A stretch of DNA of 34,932 nt, taken from Steroidobacter agaridevorans (lineage in GTDB: Bacteria; Pseudomonadota; Gammaproteobacteria; Steroidobacterales; Steroidobacteraceae). Under the pieces are notes generated by a model that did no database searches, was not told the DNA's origin, and saw only the letters and a list, made by a program, of their open reading frames with translations. Made by a program: the position numbers and the translations under genes. Numbering within the stretch: position 1 is the stretch's first letter; every line of letters begins with the position of its first letter. Below, in pieces: positions 24,954 to 34,905 of the stretch. The stretch spans positions 88,295-123,226 of the forward strand of contig NZ_BLJO01000009.1 of assembly GCF_009932555.1 (NCBI RefSeq), written 5' to 3'.

Positions 24954-25831
24954 CAGAAGTCCCTGCCGTCAGTACTGGCGACCGGCTGTTCGCCGCGCTT
25001 CAGTACCTGCTGCCCAAACATCTGATGTCGCGCGCGATCTATGCGATCACGCGCAGCCAATCGACGTTCGTCAAGAACACGTTCCTGCGCATCTTCCTGA
25101 ACCTGTTCGATATCAACATGGCCGAGGCGGCGCAGCCGGATCCATTTGCGTATCGCACGTTCAACGATTTCTTCACGCGCGCGCTCAAGCCCGGCGCCCG
25201 TCCGATCGCCATCGAGCAGGAATTCATCGTCAGCCCGGTCGACGGCACGGTGAGTCAGGTCGGCGAGCTGTTGAACGAATCGATCCTGCAGGCCAAGGGC
25301 CAGCATTACACGCTGCAGGAGCTGCTGGCGGGCGATGAGGAATCCATCACCACTTATCGCAACGGCAGCTTCGCGTGCATTTATCTCGCGCCGTACAACT
25401 ATCACCGCATTCACATGCCGTACGCCGGCCAGGCGTTCAAGAACATCTATGTGCCGGGCGAATTGTTCAGCGTGAATGCCTCCACCGCGCGTGCCGTGCC
25501 CCGCGTGTTCGCTCGCAACGAACGTTTGATTTGTGAGTTCACGACGCCGGTCGGGCGAGTCGCGGTCATTCTGGTCGGCGCGCTGCACGTCGGCAGCATC
25601 GAGACCGTGCACTGTGGGGAAGTGAATCCGCCGCCGCGACGTAACAAGCGTCCGGAGATCATCGCCAAAGGCGTGGGCCGAGAGTTCGACAAGGGCGAGG
25701 AGCTCGGCCGCTTCAACATGGGCTCAACCGTCGTGCTGTTGTTCGAGCGTGGCCGGATCCACTGGGATTCGTCGCTGCATCCGAACACGACGGTGCAACT
25801 CGGCCGCCCCATCGCTCGGGTCGTGCAATGA
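24950..25831 (+). CDS. psd: Phosphatidylserine decarboxylase proenzyme
   Basis: A 293-residue membrane-associated enzyme that makes phosphatidylethanolamine. It is a pyruvoyl enzyme made by self-cleavage at Gly258-Ser259 in FNMGST; the usual motif is LGST, so Met replaces Leu here. The Asp-His-Ser triad that drives cleavage is present: Asp98 (SPVDGT), a His in YHRIHMP (151-157), and Ser259. FNDFFTRALKPGARPI (71-86) is also typical. It overlaps sco upstream and epmA downstream by 4 bp each. The psd-epmA pairing is known from Enterobacteria, where psd lies near epmA (poxA) too. Confidence 0.96.
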   Translation: MTEVPAVSTGDRLFAALQYLLPKHLMSRAIYAITRSQSTFVKNTFLRIFLNLFDINMAEAAQPDPFAYRTFNDFFTRALKPGARPIAIEQEFIVSPVDGTVSQVGELLNESILQAKGQHYTLQELLAGDEESITTYRNGSFACIYLAPYNYHRIHMPYAGQAFKNIYVPGELFSVNASTARAVPRVFARNERLICEFTTPVGRVAVILVGALHVGSIETVHCGEVNPPPRRNKRPEIIAKGVGREFDKGEELGRFNMGSTVVLLFERGRIHWDSSLHPNTTVQLGRPIARVVQ

Positions 25832-26784
25832 ACAAGCATTGGCGTCCGACCGCCCCCATTGCGACGCTCGAGATTCGCGCGTCCATGCTGCGAGCCGCGC
25901 GCGAATATTTCACGGCCACTCGTGCGCTTGAAGTGGACACGCCGACGCTCAGCTCAGCCGCTGTCACCGATGTGCATCTGGCCAGCGTCGCCGCGACCGC
26001 CCTCGGCCGCCAGACCTTCCTGCAAACCTCGCCCGAGTACGCGATGAAACGCCTGCTCGCCGCGGGCTGCGGCGACATCTGGCAGATCTGCAAGGTTTAC
26101 CGCGACGGCGAGAGCGGCCGCTCGCACAATCCCGAGTTCACCATGATCGAGTGGTATCGACTCGGCATGGATCATCACGCGTTGATGTCGGATGTCGAGC
26201 GCTTGATCGGCGCGATGCTGCCGCCGTCACGCGCGTTCGATCGCTCCGAACGACTCACCTATCGGGAAGCGGTGCAACTGCATGCCGGCATCGATCCGTT
26301 CGACGATCCGCTGGCGGTGCTGATCGCACGACTGGAAAGCGCCGAAATCGAAGTGCCGCGCGACGTGAAGAGCGATCGCGACGCGTGCCTGGACCTCATC
26401 ATGGGCATCCTGGTCGGGCCGCAGCTGGGGCACGATCGTTTGACCTTCATTTACGACTATCCGGCCTCGCAAGCGGCCCTCGCGCAAATTCGTGGACCGG
26501 TCGCCTCGCGCTTCGAGGCTTATATGGACGGGCTCGAGCTGTGCAATGGCTTTCACGAGCTGGCGAATGCCGCCGAGCAGCGCACGCGGTTCGAACGCGA
26601 TCTCGCCGAGCGCGTTAAACGCGGCCTGCCGCCGATGCCGATCGACGAACGATTCCTCGCGGCGCTCGACCATGGACTGCCGGAGTGTTCCGGCGTCGCC
26701 CTGGGCTTCGACCGCCTCGTGATGTGCGCGACCGGCGCCAAGCATATCGACGCCGTGCTCGCATTCCCGTTCGATCGCGCCTGA
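25828..26784 (+). CDS. epmA: EF-P--(R)-beta-lysine ligase
   Basis: A 318-residue class II lysyl-tRNA-synthetase paralogue without the anticodon-binding domain. It attaches (R)-beta-lysine to Lys34 of elongation factor P. Family motifs: SPEYAMKRLLAAG, motif 2 (KVYRDGESGRSHNPEFTMIEWY, about residues 90-111), ELCNGFHELANAAEQ, and motif 3 (GVALGFDRLVM, near 290). The length matches E. coli EpmA (325). Its substrate protein (efp) and the aminomutase epmB lie 4.3-7 kb downstream. The stop codon TGA abuts the stop of the convergent aldo/keto reductase with no base between. Confidence 0.96.
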   Translation: MNKHWRPTAPIATLEIRASMLRAAREYFTATRALEVDTPTLSSAAVTDVHLASVAATALGRQTFLQTSPEYAMKRLLAAGCGDIWQICKVYRDGESGRSHNPEFTMIEWYRLGMDHHALMSDVERLIGAMLPPSRAFDRSERLTYREAVQLHAGIDPFDDPLAVLIARLESAEIEVPRDVKSDRDACLDLIMGILVGPQLGHDRLTFIYDYPASQAALAQIRGPVASRFEAYMDGLELCNGFHELANAAEQRTRFERDLAERVKRGLPPMPIDERFLAALDHGLPECSGVALGFDRLVMCATGAKHIDAVLAFPFDRA

Positions 26785-27768
<984 letters not shown>

Positions 27769-27809
27769 GGTGGTGACCTCGATACTCAACGAATCGTCGC
27801 CGAGCATTA

Positions 27810-27829
27810 TTGCCGATGGGACGCGGCAA
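27810..27829. promoter_or_regulatory. Inverted repeat upstream of the aldo/keto reductase
   Basis: A perfect 6-bp inverted repeat TTGCCG - 8 nt - CGGCAA, immediately followed on the minus strand by TAATGC, a possible -10 box, about 35 bp before the reductase ATG. It is an operator candidate only; no -35 at the right distance was found. Confidence 0.25.
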
Positions 27830-27900
27830 GGGGTGCACGAAGCCGCACGATGATTGCCTGAACGCGCAACTCGACGCAGCCTTCGACAAGCCGCTCGGAA

Positions 27901-30498
27901 CTACGGAGCAACGAGCTGGGCCGGTCCCAGGGCACGCAACTGACGTTGCACCGCTGCCAGTGCAGGATGTGCAGGCGGCATGATTTTTCGACGCAAGGTC
28001 GCGGCCTCGTCCAGCAGGACTCGCGCGCCGTCAGCGTTACCCGCACCCGAGCGTATCTCGGCGAGCGTGCACAACGCTTCAGCGAGTCGCATTGGCTCGT
28101 CCTGCTTGCGCAAGCTCGCTACGGCAACCTCCAGATCTTGTTCGGCTTCGGACGCTTTTCCGCTGGCGAGGTTCAAACGACCACGCTCGATGGTAATCAT
28201 CACGTGCCGCCGATCCTTCGGATCGAAGCGCTGAGCCGCGATGGTCTCCGCTTCCGTCAGCGCGACGCGCGCGTCGGCAAATCTTCCTAGTTCGCGTAAG
28301 GCGCCGGATCTCTCGAGCAGCGAGCTGACCAGTTGCGGACTGCCCGGCCCGACCGCGTCGCGCTTCAACGCAACCGCCCGATCCGCCTGCTCCAGCGCAC
28401 GCGTGAAATCGCCCGCCTCGCGATAGACGCCTGCCAGATTGTGATGCGAGATGGCGAGGTCCAGCTGATCCGGCTCGCGACCCGACTGGTAAATGCGCAG
28501 CGCTTCGAGCAAAGCACTCTCGGCGCCTTTGTAGTCAGCCTTCGCTCGCAGCAGCGTCGCGAGATTGTTCTGCGCACGCGCCACCAGGAAATGATTCTTG
28601 CCGAGCATCTCGGTCTGCCGCTGGACGAAGCGACGAAACAACGGTTCGGCCTCCTCGATCTTGAACTGCCGACGCAGGATGTGAGCCAGCGTATTGAGGC
28701 CGTTGGCGTAAAGGTCATGACCTTCGTAGACCGCGCCTTCCAGCAGCGGCAACGCCTCGCGCGCATAGCGCTCGGCGTTCGCATAATCACCCGACTCGCC
28801 GTACGTAAACGCAAGCCCTTGCAGCACGTTGCCCAGTGTTGCGTGCTCAGATTCCGGCAGCGCCCGCGCGCCCTCCTCGGCTCGCAGGTGATATTTGATC
28901 GCGTCCTGGAAGCGCTGTTCGGCACGCAGGTTCGACGCGATGGAATGCAGCAGACGCGCCCATTCGGCGTCGTGCTCCAGGCCCAGACGAATCCGAATCA
29001 GCTCGGCTTCACCGAATGCCTGCTCGGCGAGCGTGAACTTCGACATCGAGTGATGCACGTGGCCGAGCGCTTCCAACGCCCGCGCCAACTCGACGTCGGT
29101 CTCGCCGAACAGCTCGCGCGCCACACTGACTTGGCGCTCCATCAAGCCCAAAGCTTCCGGCATCAATCCCAAGCCGCTGTACGACTGGCCCATCTTGCGC
29201 ATCAGCGCCAACCGCAGTCGCGGCTCGTTCGTGAGATCTCGATCGACACGAGTGGCGGCGGCATCGAGCGCATCGCGCGCGGTGACTTCCGCGCCGCGCG
29301 TTTCGTTGGGATTGGCACGACGGAACACGTCGATCATGAATTCGGCGACGGTATCTGCGGCCTTGCGCTCGCGTTGCGCGATGTCGCGCTCTTCGGAGAG
29401 CCGCACGGTGTAGAACGCAATGACGGTTGTGAACATGAGCAGCGACGCCGCCGCTCCACCGACGGCCCAAACGTTTCGACGCAAGAACTTGCGAGTGCGA
29501 TACGTCCAGGTATCCGGCCGCGCGTGCACCGGCCTGCCATTGAGATAATTCTGGATATCCGCCGCGAGCGCCGCCGCCGAAGGATATCGGCGGTTCGGAT
29601 CGCGATGCATGGCTTTGAGCACGATGTTGTCGAGATCGCCACGCAATTCGGCAGCGAGTCCGCGTCGATCCGCTTCGGTGCGAATGCGCGCGCTCGGCGG
29701 CGCGGGGCTGGTGAGCCCAACGATTCGCGTGATCTCGCTCAACGACAGATTCGCGAACTCGAACGGGCGCTTGCCGCTCAACAGTTCATACATCAACACG
29801 CCGAGCGCGTAGATGTCCGAGGTCGTGCCCACCGGTTGGCCCAGCAACTGCTCGGGGCTGGCGTGATCCGGCGTCAACACGCGGTCGATCTGCTGCGTCA
29901 TCGAATGGTCGGCGCTCTGATCCGCGCTCAGCAGCTTGGCGACGCCAAAGTCCAGCAGCTTCACGACGCCCTGATCGGTGACCAGAATGTTCGAGGGCTT
30001 CAGGTCGCGATGGATCACAAGGTTCTGGTGCGCGTACTGCACGCTCGCGCAGACCTGCTGCATCAACTTGAGTTTGGCTTCAGTGCTGAGCCTGCCGAGC
30101 TTGCAGTAATGATCGATGCGCGTGCCGGCGATGTGCTCCATCACCAGATACGGCATGCCGTTCGGCATCTGACCGCCATCGAGCAGCCGTGCGATGTTCT
30201 CGTGCGAAAGACGGGCGAGAATCTGGCGCTCTGCGCGGAAGCGCCCAGCGAGATCCGTGACAGCGGGACACCACTCGACGACCTTCAACGCGACCGACTG
30301 TTGATATTCCTCGTCGGCCCGCTCGGCGAAGTACACCGAACCCATGCCGCCGCGCCCAAGCAGGCGCACGATCCGATAACGCCCGATGATTTCTCCAGGC
30401 GCCAGATCGCGTCGGATGATTCCCGCAGGATCCGGATGATCCCTAGTGGGATCGAGGGCCTCGCTGGGCGCAGGCTCGGGGCTGACTCCCGGCTCCAT
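27901..30498 (-). CDS. Membrane Ser/Thr protein kinase with C-terminal TPR repeats
   Basis: An 865-residue protein. Residues about 41-315 form a Hanks-type kinase with a glycine loop (LLGRGGMGSVYFAE), Lys72, HRDLKPSN (163-170), DFG (183-185) and SPEQ (214-217), all catalytic residues intact. One membrane helix follows at about 343-365 (VWAVGGAAASLLMFTTVIAFYTV). The remaining 480 or so residues are helical TPR-type repeats spaced about 42 residues (for example NLATLLRAKADYKGAESALLEALRIY, HNLAGVYREAGDFTRALEQADRAVALK). By topology the TPR part should be outside the cytoplasm as a sensor or scaffold. Substrates are unknown. It is divergent from msrC, with 127 bp between the starts. Confidence 0.92.
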   Translation of the reverse strand: MEPGVSPEPAPSEALDPTRDHPDPAGIIRRDLAPGEIIGRYRIVRLLGRGGMGSVYFAERADEEYQQSVALKVVEWCPAVTDLAGRFRAERQILARLSHENIARLLDGGQMPNGMPYLVMEHIAGTRIDHYCKLGRLSTEAKLKLMQQVCASVQYAHQNLVIHRDLKPSNILVTDQGVVKLLDFGVAKLLSADQSADHSMTQQIDRVLTPDHASPEQLLGQPVGTTSDIYALGVLMYELLSGKRPFEFANLSLSEITRIVGLTSPAPPSARIRTEADRRGLAAELRGDLDNIVLKAMHRDPNRRYPSAAALAADIQNYLNGRPVHARPDTWTYRTRKFLRRNVWAVGGAAASLLMFTTVIAFYTVRLSEERDIAQRERKAADTVAEFMIDVFRRANPNETRGAEVTARDALDAAATRVDRDLTNEPRLRLALMRKMGQSYSGLGLMPEALGLMERQVSVARELFGETDVELARALEALGHVHHSMSKFTLAEQAFGEAELIRIRLGLEHDAEWARLLHSIASNLRAEQRFQDAIKYHLRAEEGARALPESEHATLGNVLQGLAFTYGESGDYANAERYAREALPLLEGAVYEGHDLYANGLNTLAHILRRQFKIEEAEPLFRRFVQRQTEMLGKNHFLVARAQNNLATLLRAKADYKGAESALLEALRIYQSGREPDQLDLAISHHNLAGVYREAGDFTRALEQADRAVALKRDAVGPGSPQLVSSLLERSGALRELGRFADARVALTEAETIAAQRFDPKDRRHVMITIERGRLNLASGKASEAEQDLEVAVASLRKQDEPMRLAEALCTLAEIRSGAGNADGARVLLDEAATLRRKIMPPAHPALAAVQRQLRALGPAQLVAP

Positions 30499-30589
30499 AG
30501 TTCGTCCGCTGATATTTGTTGCTGGTCGAGCCTTGTGCAGAGTACACGCGTCGACTGCAATGCTGAAGAAGCAGGATCACACTGCGGAG

Positions 30590-30595
30590 TACAAT
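30590..30595 (+). promoter_or_regulatory. -10 box candidate for msrC
   Basis: TACAAT is a 5/6 match to the -10 consensus, 30 bp upstream of the msrC ATG. No good -35 is seen at 16-18 bp. It lies in the 127-bp divergent gap shared with the TPR kinase gene. Confidence 0.35.
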
Positions 30596-30625
30596 GGCGC
30601 GACTTGTAATGATTCGAGCCGCGCC

Positions 30626-31108
30626 ATGCACGAGAGCCACATCGACCCGAACCAACCAAAGTCAGTGCTTTATCGGCAACTGGTCGAAGAGCTGCGCAGC
30701 CTGGTCGCGGGCGAGCCGGATTGGATCGCCAATCTCGCCAACAGCGCCGCGCTGATCTATCACTCGCTGCCGGATTTGAATTGGGCGGGGTTTTATTTAC
30801 TCAAAGACGGCGAGCTGGTGGTCGGCCCGTTTCAGGGCAAACCCGCGTGCGTGCGCATCGCAATGGGGAAAGGCGTTTGCGGAACCGCGGCGGCTCAACG
30901 CACGACGCAGGTCGTCCGGGACGTGCACGAATTTCCTGGCCACATCGCGTGCGACTCAGCGTCCAACTCGGAGATCGTCGTGCCGATGATTCGCAACGGT
31001 GAGTTGCTTGGCGTGCTCGATCTCGACAGCCCGAAGCTGGCGAGATTCGACGCGGAGGACCGCAAGGGGCTGGAAGATTTCGTGGCGGCGTTGCTCGCCG
31101 CCACGTAA
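30626..31108 (+). CDS. msrC: Free methionine-(R)-sulfoxide reductase (GAF domain)
   Basis: A 160-residue single GAF-domain enzyme that reduces free methionine-R-sulfoxide. The three conserved fRMsr cysteines are in place: Cys75 (GKPAC), Cys85 (GVCG) and Cys109 (IACD), with the LNWAGFYLL and VGPFQGKPAC segments of the family. The frame is open from further upstream, but the ATG at 30626 gives the normal family length. Its stop lies 12 bp from the convergent efp stop. A role in oxidative-damage repair is expected from the family. Confidence 0.93.
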   Translation: MHESHIDPNQPKSVLYRQLVEELRSLVAGEPDWIANLANSAALIYHSLPDLNWAGFYLLKDGELVVGPFQGKPACVRIAMGKGVCGTAAAQRTTQVVRDVHEFPGHIACDSASNSEIVVPMIRNGELLGVLDLDSPKLARFDAEDRKGLEDFVAALLAAT

Positions 31109-31120
31109 CTCGAAATCGTC

Positions 31121-31696
31121 TTACGCCGGCGCCTTGGCGCGAGCGATGTACTCGCCGGTGCGGGTGTCGACGCGGATGTACTCGCCTTCGTCGATGAACA
31201 ACGGAACGCGCACCGTGGCGCCGGTCTCCAGCTTGGCGGGCTTGCCGCCGCCGGTTGCGGTGTCACCGCGCAGGCCTGGGTCGGTTTGGACAATTTTCAG
31301 CTCGACATGGGCCGGCGGCGTCACGTTGAGCGGCTCGCCGTTCCACAGCATGACGGTGCAGTTCATGCCGTCCTTCAGCCACATCGCGCCGTCGCCCAGC
31401 GCTTCCTTGCCGGCGGTGTACTGCTCGAACGACTCCGGATTCATGAAGGTCCAGAACTCGCCGTCGGTGTAGAGATATTGCATTTCGGTTTCGACCACGT
31501 CGGCGGCCTCGGCGGTGTCGCCGGACTTGAACGTGCGCTCGGTCACCTTGCCGTTCTTCAGATTGCGCACTTTGACGCGATTGAACGCCTGGCCCTTGCC
31601 GGGCTTGACCATCTCGTTCTCGACGATGGAGTACGGGACACCCTCGAGCAAGATCTTGACGCCCGACTTGAATTCATTGGTTGAGTAACTGGCCAT
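31121..31696 (-). CDS. efp: Translation elongation factor P
   Basis: A 191-residue tRNA-mimicking factor that relieves ribosome stalling at polyproline. The three OB-like domains follow E. coli EF-P closely, ending [13 protein letters not shown]. The modified residue Lys34 is present in KPGKGQAF, the form modified by beta-lysylation (EpmA/EpmB) rather than by rhamnose, which uses Arg. The frame extends to 31816, but the conserved N-terminus [12 protein letters not shown] starts at 31696. It is divergent from epmB with 74 bp between the starts. A hairpin (31732-31753) lies in this gap. Confidence 0.97.
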   Translation of the reverse strand: MASYSTNEFKSGVKILLEGVPYSIVENEMVKPGKGQAFNRVKVRNLKNGKVTERTFKSGDTAEAADVVETEMQYLYTDGEFWTFMNPESFEQYTAGKEALGDGAMWLKDGMNCTVMLWNGEPLNVTPPAHVELKIVQTDPGLRGDTATGGGKPAKLETGATVRVPLFIDEGEYIRVDTRTGEYIARAKAPA

Positions 31697-31731
31697 TGGG
31701 CACCGCGGCTGAAAGTCTGCGAAAATGGACC

Positions 31732-31753
31732 GGCCCCGTGATCCAACGGGGTC
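31732..31753. promoter_or_regulatory. Hairpin in the efp/epmB divergent region
   Basis: CCCCGT (31734-31739) pairs perfectly with ACGGGG (31746-31751) around a GATCCA loop, with a further C-G pair beyond one G-T. It would lie in the efp leader if transcription begins near 31764; a TATCAT -10-like box on the minus strand is at 31776-31771, over the epmB start codon. The role is not determined. Confidence 0.3.
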
Positions 31754-31770
31754 CCCGGCAAAGGGCGCAG

Positions 31771-32829
31771 ATGATAGCCGCAACCTCCCACGCAAACCAG
31801 TTGGACCCCATTTCATTCGCTGCCGCCACCCGAAAAGGGTCGGACGGTCCCGGCTGGCAGCAACTGTTGGCGGACGCGGTCACCGATCCGCGGGAGCTGT
31901 GCACCCTGTTGGAGCTCGACCCGGCGCTGGTCCTGCCTGCTGTGGCCGCGGCCAAGGACTTCGCTCTGCGCGTCCCCCGCAGCTATGTAGCCCGCATGCG
32001 CAAGGGCGATCCGAACGATCCGTTGCTGCTGCAAGTCTTGCCGGTGGCGGCGGAAACCGAGGTCGTCGAGGGCTTCGTCAGCGACCCGGTCGGCGACATG
32101 GACCGGCGTGCCGCTCAGGGATTACTGCATAAATACCGCGGCCGGGCGCTGCTCGTGGCCACCGGCGCCTGCGCCGTGCATTGCCGATACTGTTTTCGCC
32201 GACATTTTCCCTATAGCGAAGCCTCAGCCCTGCAACAGGGCTGGCTCGGGGCCATCGAGCACCTGCGCGCCGATCCGACCATCAGCGAAGTGATCCTGAG
32301 CGGCGGCGACCCGTGGAGCCTGAGCGATCGCAGGCTCAGGCAGCTGACCGACGCGCTTCAGGCAATCCCTCATATCCGCCGCCTGCGCGTGCACACCCGC
32401 TATCCCATCGTGCTGCCGGAACGCATCGATGAGGGGTTGCTCGACTGGCTGCGGGGGGTACGGCTGCAGAAAGTCGTGGTCATGCATGCCAACCACGCCC
32501 GTGAAATCGACGGCTCGGTGCGCGAGGCGTGCGCCAGATTGTCGGCGGCTGGAGTCACACTGCTGAACCAGTCCGTGCTGCTCAAAGGGGTCAACGACCG
32601 CGTCGACGCCCTGGCCGAATTAAGTGAAGCGCTATTCGAGACGCACGTCCTTCCTTATTACCTCCATGTATTGGACAAGGTGCAGGGCGCCGCGCATTTC
32701 GACCTGCCCGAAGCCCGGGCGCTACAGCTTCACCGGGAGCTGACGACACAGCTCCCTGGGTATCTCGTGCCCAAGCTGGTCCGGGAGATCGCCGGCGCCC
32801 CGGCGAAGACCGCGGTCGTGGGCCGTTAA
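31771..32829 (+). CDS. epmB: Lysine 2,3-aminomutase for EF-P modification (EpmB)
   Basis: A 352-residue radical-SAM, PLP-dependent aminomutase that turns L-lysine into (R)-beta-lysine for EpmA. The [4Fe-4S] motif is Cys134-x3-Cys138-x2-Cys141 ([18 protein letters not shown]). [22 protein letters not shown] and [10 protein letters not shown] are family signatures, and [13 protein letters not shown] near the C-terminus carries the likely PLP Lys. The frame is open from 31681 (TTG), but the ATG at 31771 has an AAGGG site and fits the E. coli EpmB N-terminus. The FimX-like gene follows after 24 bp. Confidence 0.95.
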   Translation: MIAATSHANQLDPISFAAATRKGSDGPGWQQLLADAVTDPRELCTLLELDPALVLPAVAAAKDFALRVPRSYVARMRKGDPNDPLLLQVLPVAAETEVVEGFVSDPVGDMDRRAAQGLLHKYRGRALLVATGACAVHCRYCFRRHFPYSEASALQQGWLGAIEHLRADPTISEVILSGGDPWSLSDRRLRQLTDALQAIPHIRRLRVHTRYPIVLPERIDEGLLDWLRGVRLQKVVVMHANHAREIDGSVREACARLSAAGVTLLNQSVLLKGVNDRVDALAELSEALFETHVLPYYLHVLDKVQGAAHFDLPEARALQLHRELTTQLPGYLVPKLVREIAGAPAKTAVVGR

Positions 32830-32853
32830 GCGAAGTTTTGTTGGAGTAGTACG

Positions 32854-34905
32854 TTGGCCGAATCTAGCGCCGTGCCGATGATCGTCCTGACCCGTCATCA
32901 GGACAACGTCGAGGCGATCAACAGCAACCTGCGCAATGCCGGCATGGCCGTGCGCTGCAATTGGATCAAGGAGCTGACCGATCTCGGCGAAGCCTTGCAG
33001 CAGATCAATGCGCACATGCTGGTCGCGTTCGTCGGGCCGGACCCGGCCGACATGACCAAGGTCATGACAGTGGCCAAACAGTACGGCGCCGATGTGCCGG
33101 TGCTGTTCGCGCGCGATCAGGTCGATGAGGAAATCATCTCCAACGCCATGCAACAGGGCGCGCGCGACGTCGTCACGTTGATGAATCCCAACCGCTTGCG
33201 GGGCGTGGTCGCCCGCGAGCTCGAAGCGAATCGCCAGGCCCGCGCGCTCAACACCACGATCAGCTCGGCGCGTGAATATCGCGACCAATTGAAATCGTTC
33301 ATGGCCGGCTCCGCCGACGCCATCGCGCACGTGCAGGAAGGCATCATCGTCGACGCCAATCCGGCGTGGCTGGATCTGTATGGATTCAAGGATGCGGACG
33401 CGCTGGTCGGCACACCGTTGATGGATGCGTTCGACGCGGAAGTGCACGCGGCGCTCAAGGGAGCGCTGGTCGCCTGCCTGCAGGGCAAATGGTCCAACCA
33501 CACGCTCAAAGCGAATGCGCTGTTGAACGACGGCTCGAACGTGCCGCTGGAAATCGAGCTGTCACGCACCGAGTTCGATGGCGAGCCCGCCGTGCGCCTG
33601 TGTTTCGCCGCGCGCAAACGCGAGTCCGGCAATCTCAACGAACAGCTCACCGAAGCGCTGGAGCGCGACGCCAGCACCGGCGCTTTGCAGCGGAAATTCT
33701 TCATCGAGCATCTGAAGAAAACGCTGGCCCACCCCATCAAGGCGGGCGTGCGCGAGCTGGTCGCGATTCAACCCGACAAGCTCGACGCCATCGCCGACGA
33801 CATCGGCCCGCTGGTCGTCGAAGATTTCATCGCTCAGTTCGCCGGCCTGGTCTCCGAAACGCGCCAGGCATCCGACCTGGTGGGCCGCTTCGGCGACGGC
33901 ACGCTGGTGTTGCTGATGGAGCGCGGCACCGCTCGCGACATCGAAGTGTGGGCGACCAACCTGATCCGCAAAGTCGGCACGCAGGTGTTCCGCCTCGGTG
34001 AGAAACAAATCTCCTGCACTTGCAGCGTCGGCGTCGGGCTGATCGATGCCCGCTCGCCCAATGCCAGCAACGCCATCGCCGATGCGCTGTCCGCTCGCCG
34101 TGCCGCCGAAACTGCCGGCGGCGCGCGAGTAAACATCGTCGATCATCGCGAGGAAGATACCAAACGCGAAGCGGCCGACGAGGTCTGGGTCAAGCGCATC
34201 CGCGCCGCGCTCATGGAAAACCGCTTCCGCCTGATGCAACAGCCCATCGCCAGCCTGCTCGGCGAAGACAAGGGCATGTTCGACGTGCTGGTGCGCATGG
34301 TCGATGAGCAAGGCGAGGAGCTGCTGCCCGCCGAATTCATGGCGGCCGCCGAGCGCAACGATCTGATGAAGAACATCGATCGCTGGGTGATCGGCGCGTC
34401 CATGACCTTCATCGCCAGCCGCCCGGTGAAACAGTTGTTCGTGCGTCTGTCGAAAGACTCGGTGCGCGACAAGTCGCTGCTGCAGTGGCTGTTGAATCAG
34501 CTCAAATCATCGCGCATCGAGCCGGGCCGCCTGGCGTTCCAGATCAGCGAGCAGATCGCCACCGAATACCTGGGCGACACCAGCGAACTGGCGAACGGCC
34601 TGCGCAAGATCGGCTTCCGCTTCGCCATCGAACATTTCGGCACCGGCCGCGATCCGCAACGCTTGATCGCGCATCTGCCGATCGACTATCTCAAGGTCGA
34701 CGGCACGCTGATGCAAGGTCTCGCCGTGGATCAGGCATTGCAGGGCCGCGTGCGCGATCTGGTCGATCAGGCCAAGGGCCGGAACATCGGCACGATTGCC
34801 GAGCGCGTGGAAGATGCGAACACGATGGCCGTGCTGTGGCAGCTGGGCATCGAATTCATTCAGGGTTATTTCGTGAATGAGCCCGAGCAGGTGGTGATGG
34901 GCTGA
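32854..34905 (+). CDS. FimX-like receiver/PAS/degenerate GGDEF/degenerate EAL protein
   Basis: A 683-residue protein with the domain order of Pseudomonas/Xanthomonas FimX, a c-di-GMP receptor for type IV pilus assembly. It has a receiver-like domain without phosphoacceptor Asp (about 9-125), a PAS domain (150-255), a GGDEF-like domain whose signature reads FGDGT (346-350), and an EAL-like domain (445-680). The EAL domain has lost catalytic residues: EAL is DVL (477-479), the Glu of the ExTE-type motif is Gln (QISEQ, 563), and DDFGTG is EHFGTG (593-598). LKVD and AE (613-616, 649-650) remain. It should bind rather than make or break c-di-GMP; this is by analogy. The start is TTG, supported by TTGGAG 7 nt upstream; an ATG at 32878 is the alternative. 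It is probably co-transcribed with epmB. Confidence 0.85.
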   Translation: MAESSAVPMIVLTRHQDNVEAINSNLRNAGMAVRCNWIKELTDLGEALQQINAHMLVAFVGPDPADMTKVMTVAKQYGADVPVLFARDQVDEEIISNAMQQGARDVVTLMNPNRLRGVVARELEANRQARALNTTISSAREYRDQLKSFMAGSADAIAHVQEGIIVDANPAWLDLYGFKDADALVGTPLMDAFDAEVHAALKGALVACLQGKWSNHTLKANALLNDGSNVPLEIELSRTEFDGEPAVRLCFAARKRESGNLNEQLTEALERDASTGALQRKFFIEHLKKTLAHPIKAGVRELVAIQPDKLDAIADDIGPLVVEDFIAQFAGLVSETRQASDLVGRFGDGTLVLLMERGTARDIEVWATNLIRKVGTQVFRLGEKQISCTCSVGVGLIDARSPNASNAIADALSARRAAETAGGARVNIVDHREEDTKREAADEVWVKRIRAALMENRFRLMQQPIASLLGEDKGMFDVLVRMVDEQGEELLPAEFMAAAERNDLMKNIDRWVIGASMTFIASRPVKQLFVRLSKDSVRDKSLLQWLLNQLKSSRIEPGRLAFQISEQIATEYLGDTSELANGLRKIGFRFAIEHFGTGRDPQRLIAHLPIDYLKVDGTLMQGLAVDQALQGRVRDLVDQAKGRNIGTIAERVEDANTMAVLWQLGIEFIQGYFVNEPEQVVMG

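Noticed and set aside
28333-30609. A 758-codon plus-strand reading frame opposite the TPR kinase
   Set aside because: It is an antisense shadow of a gene with intact kinase motifs and TPR repeats; it has no recognisable motif or start signal.
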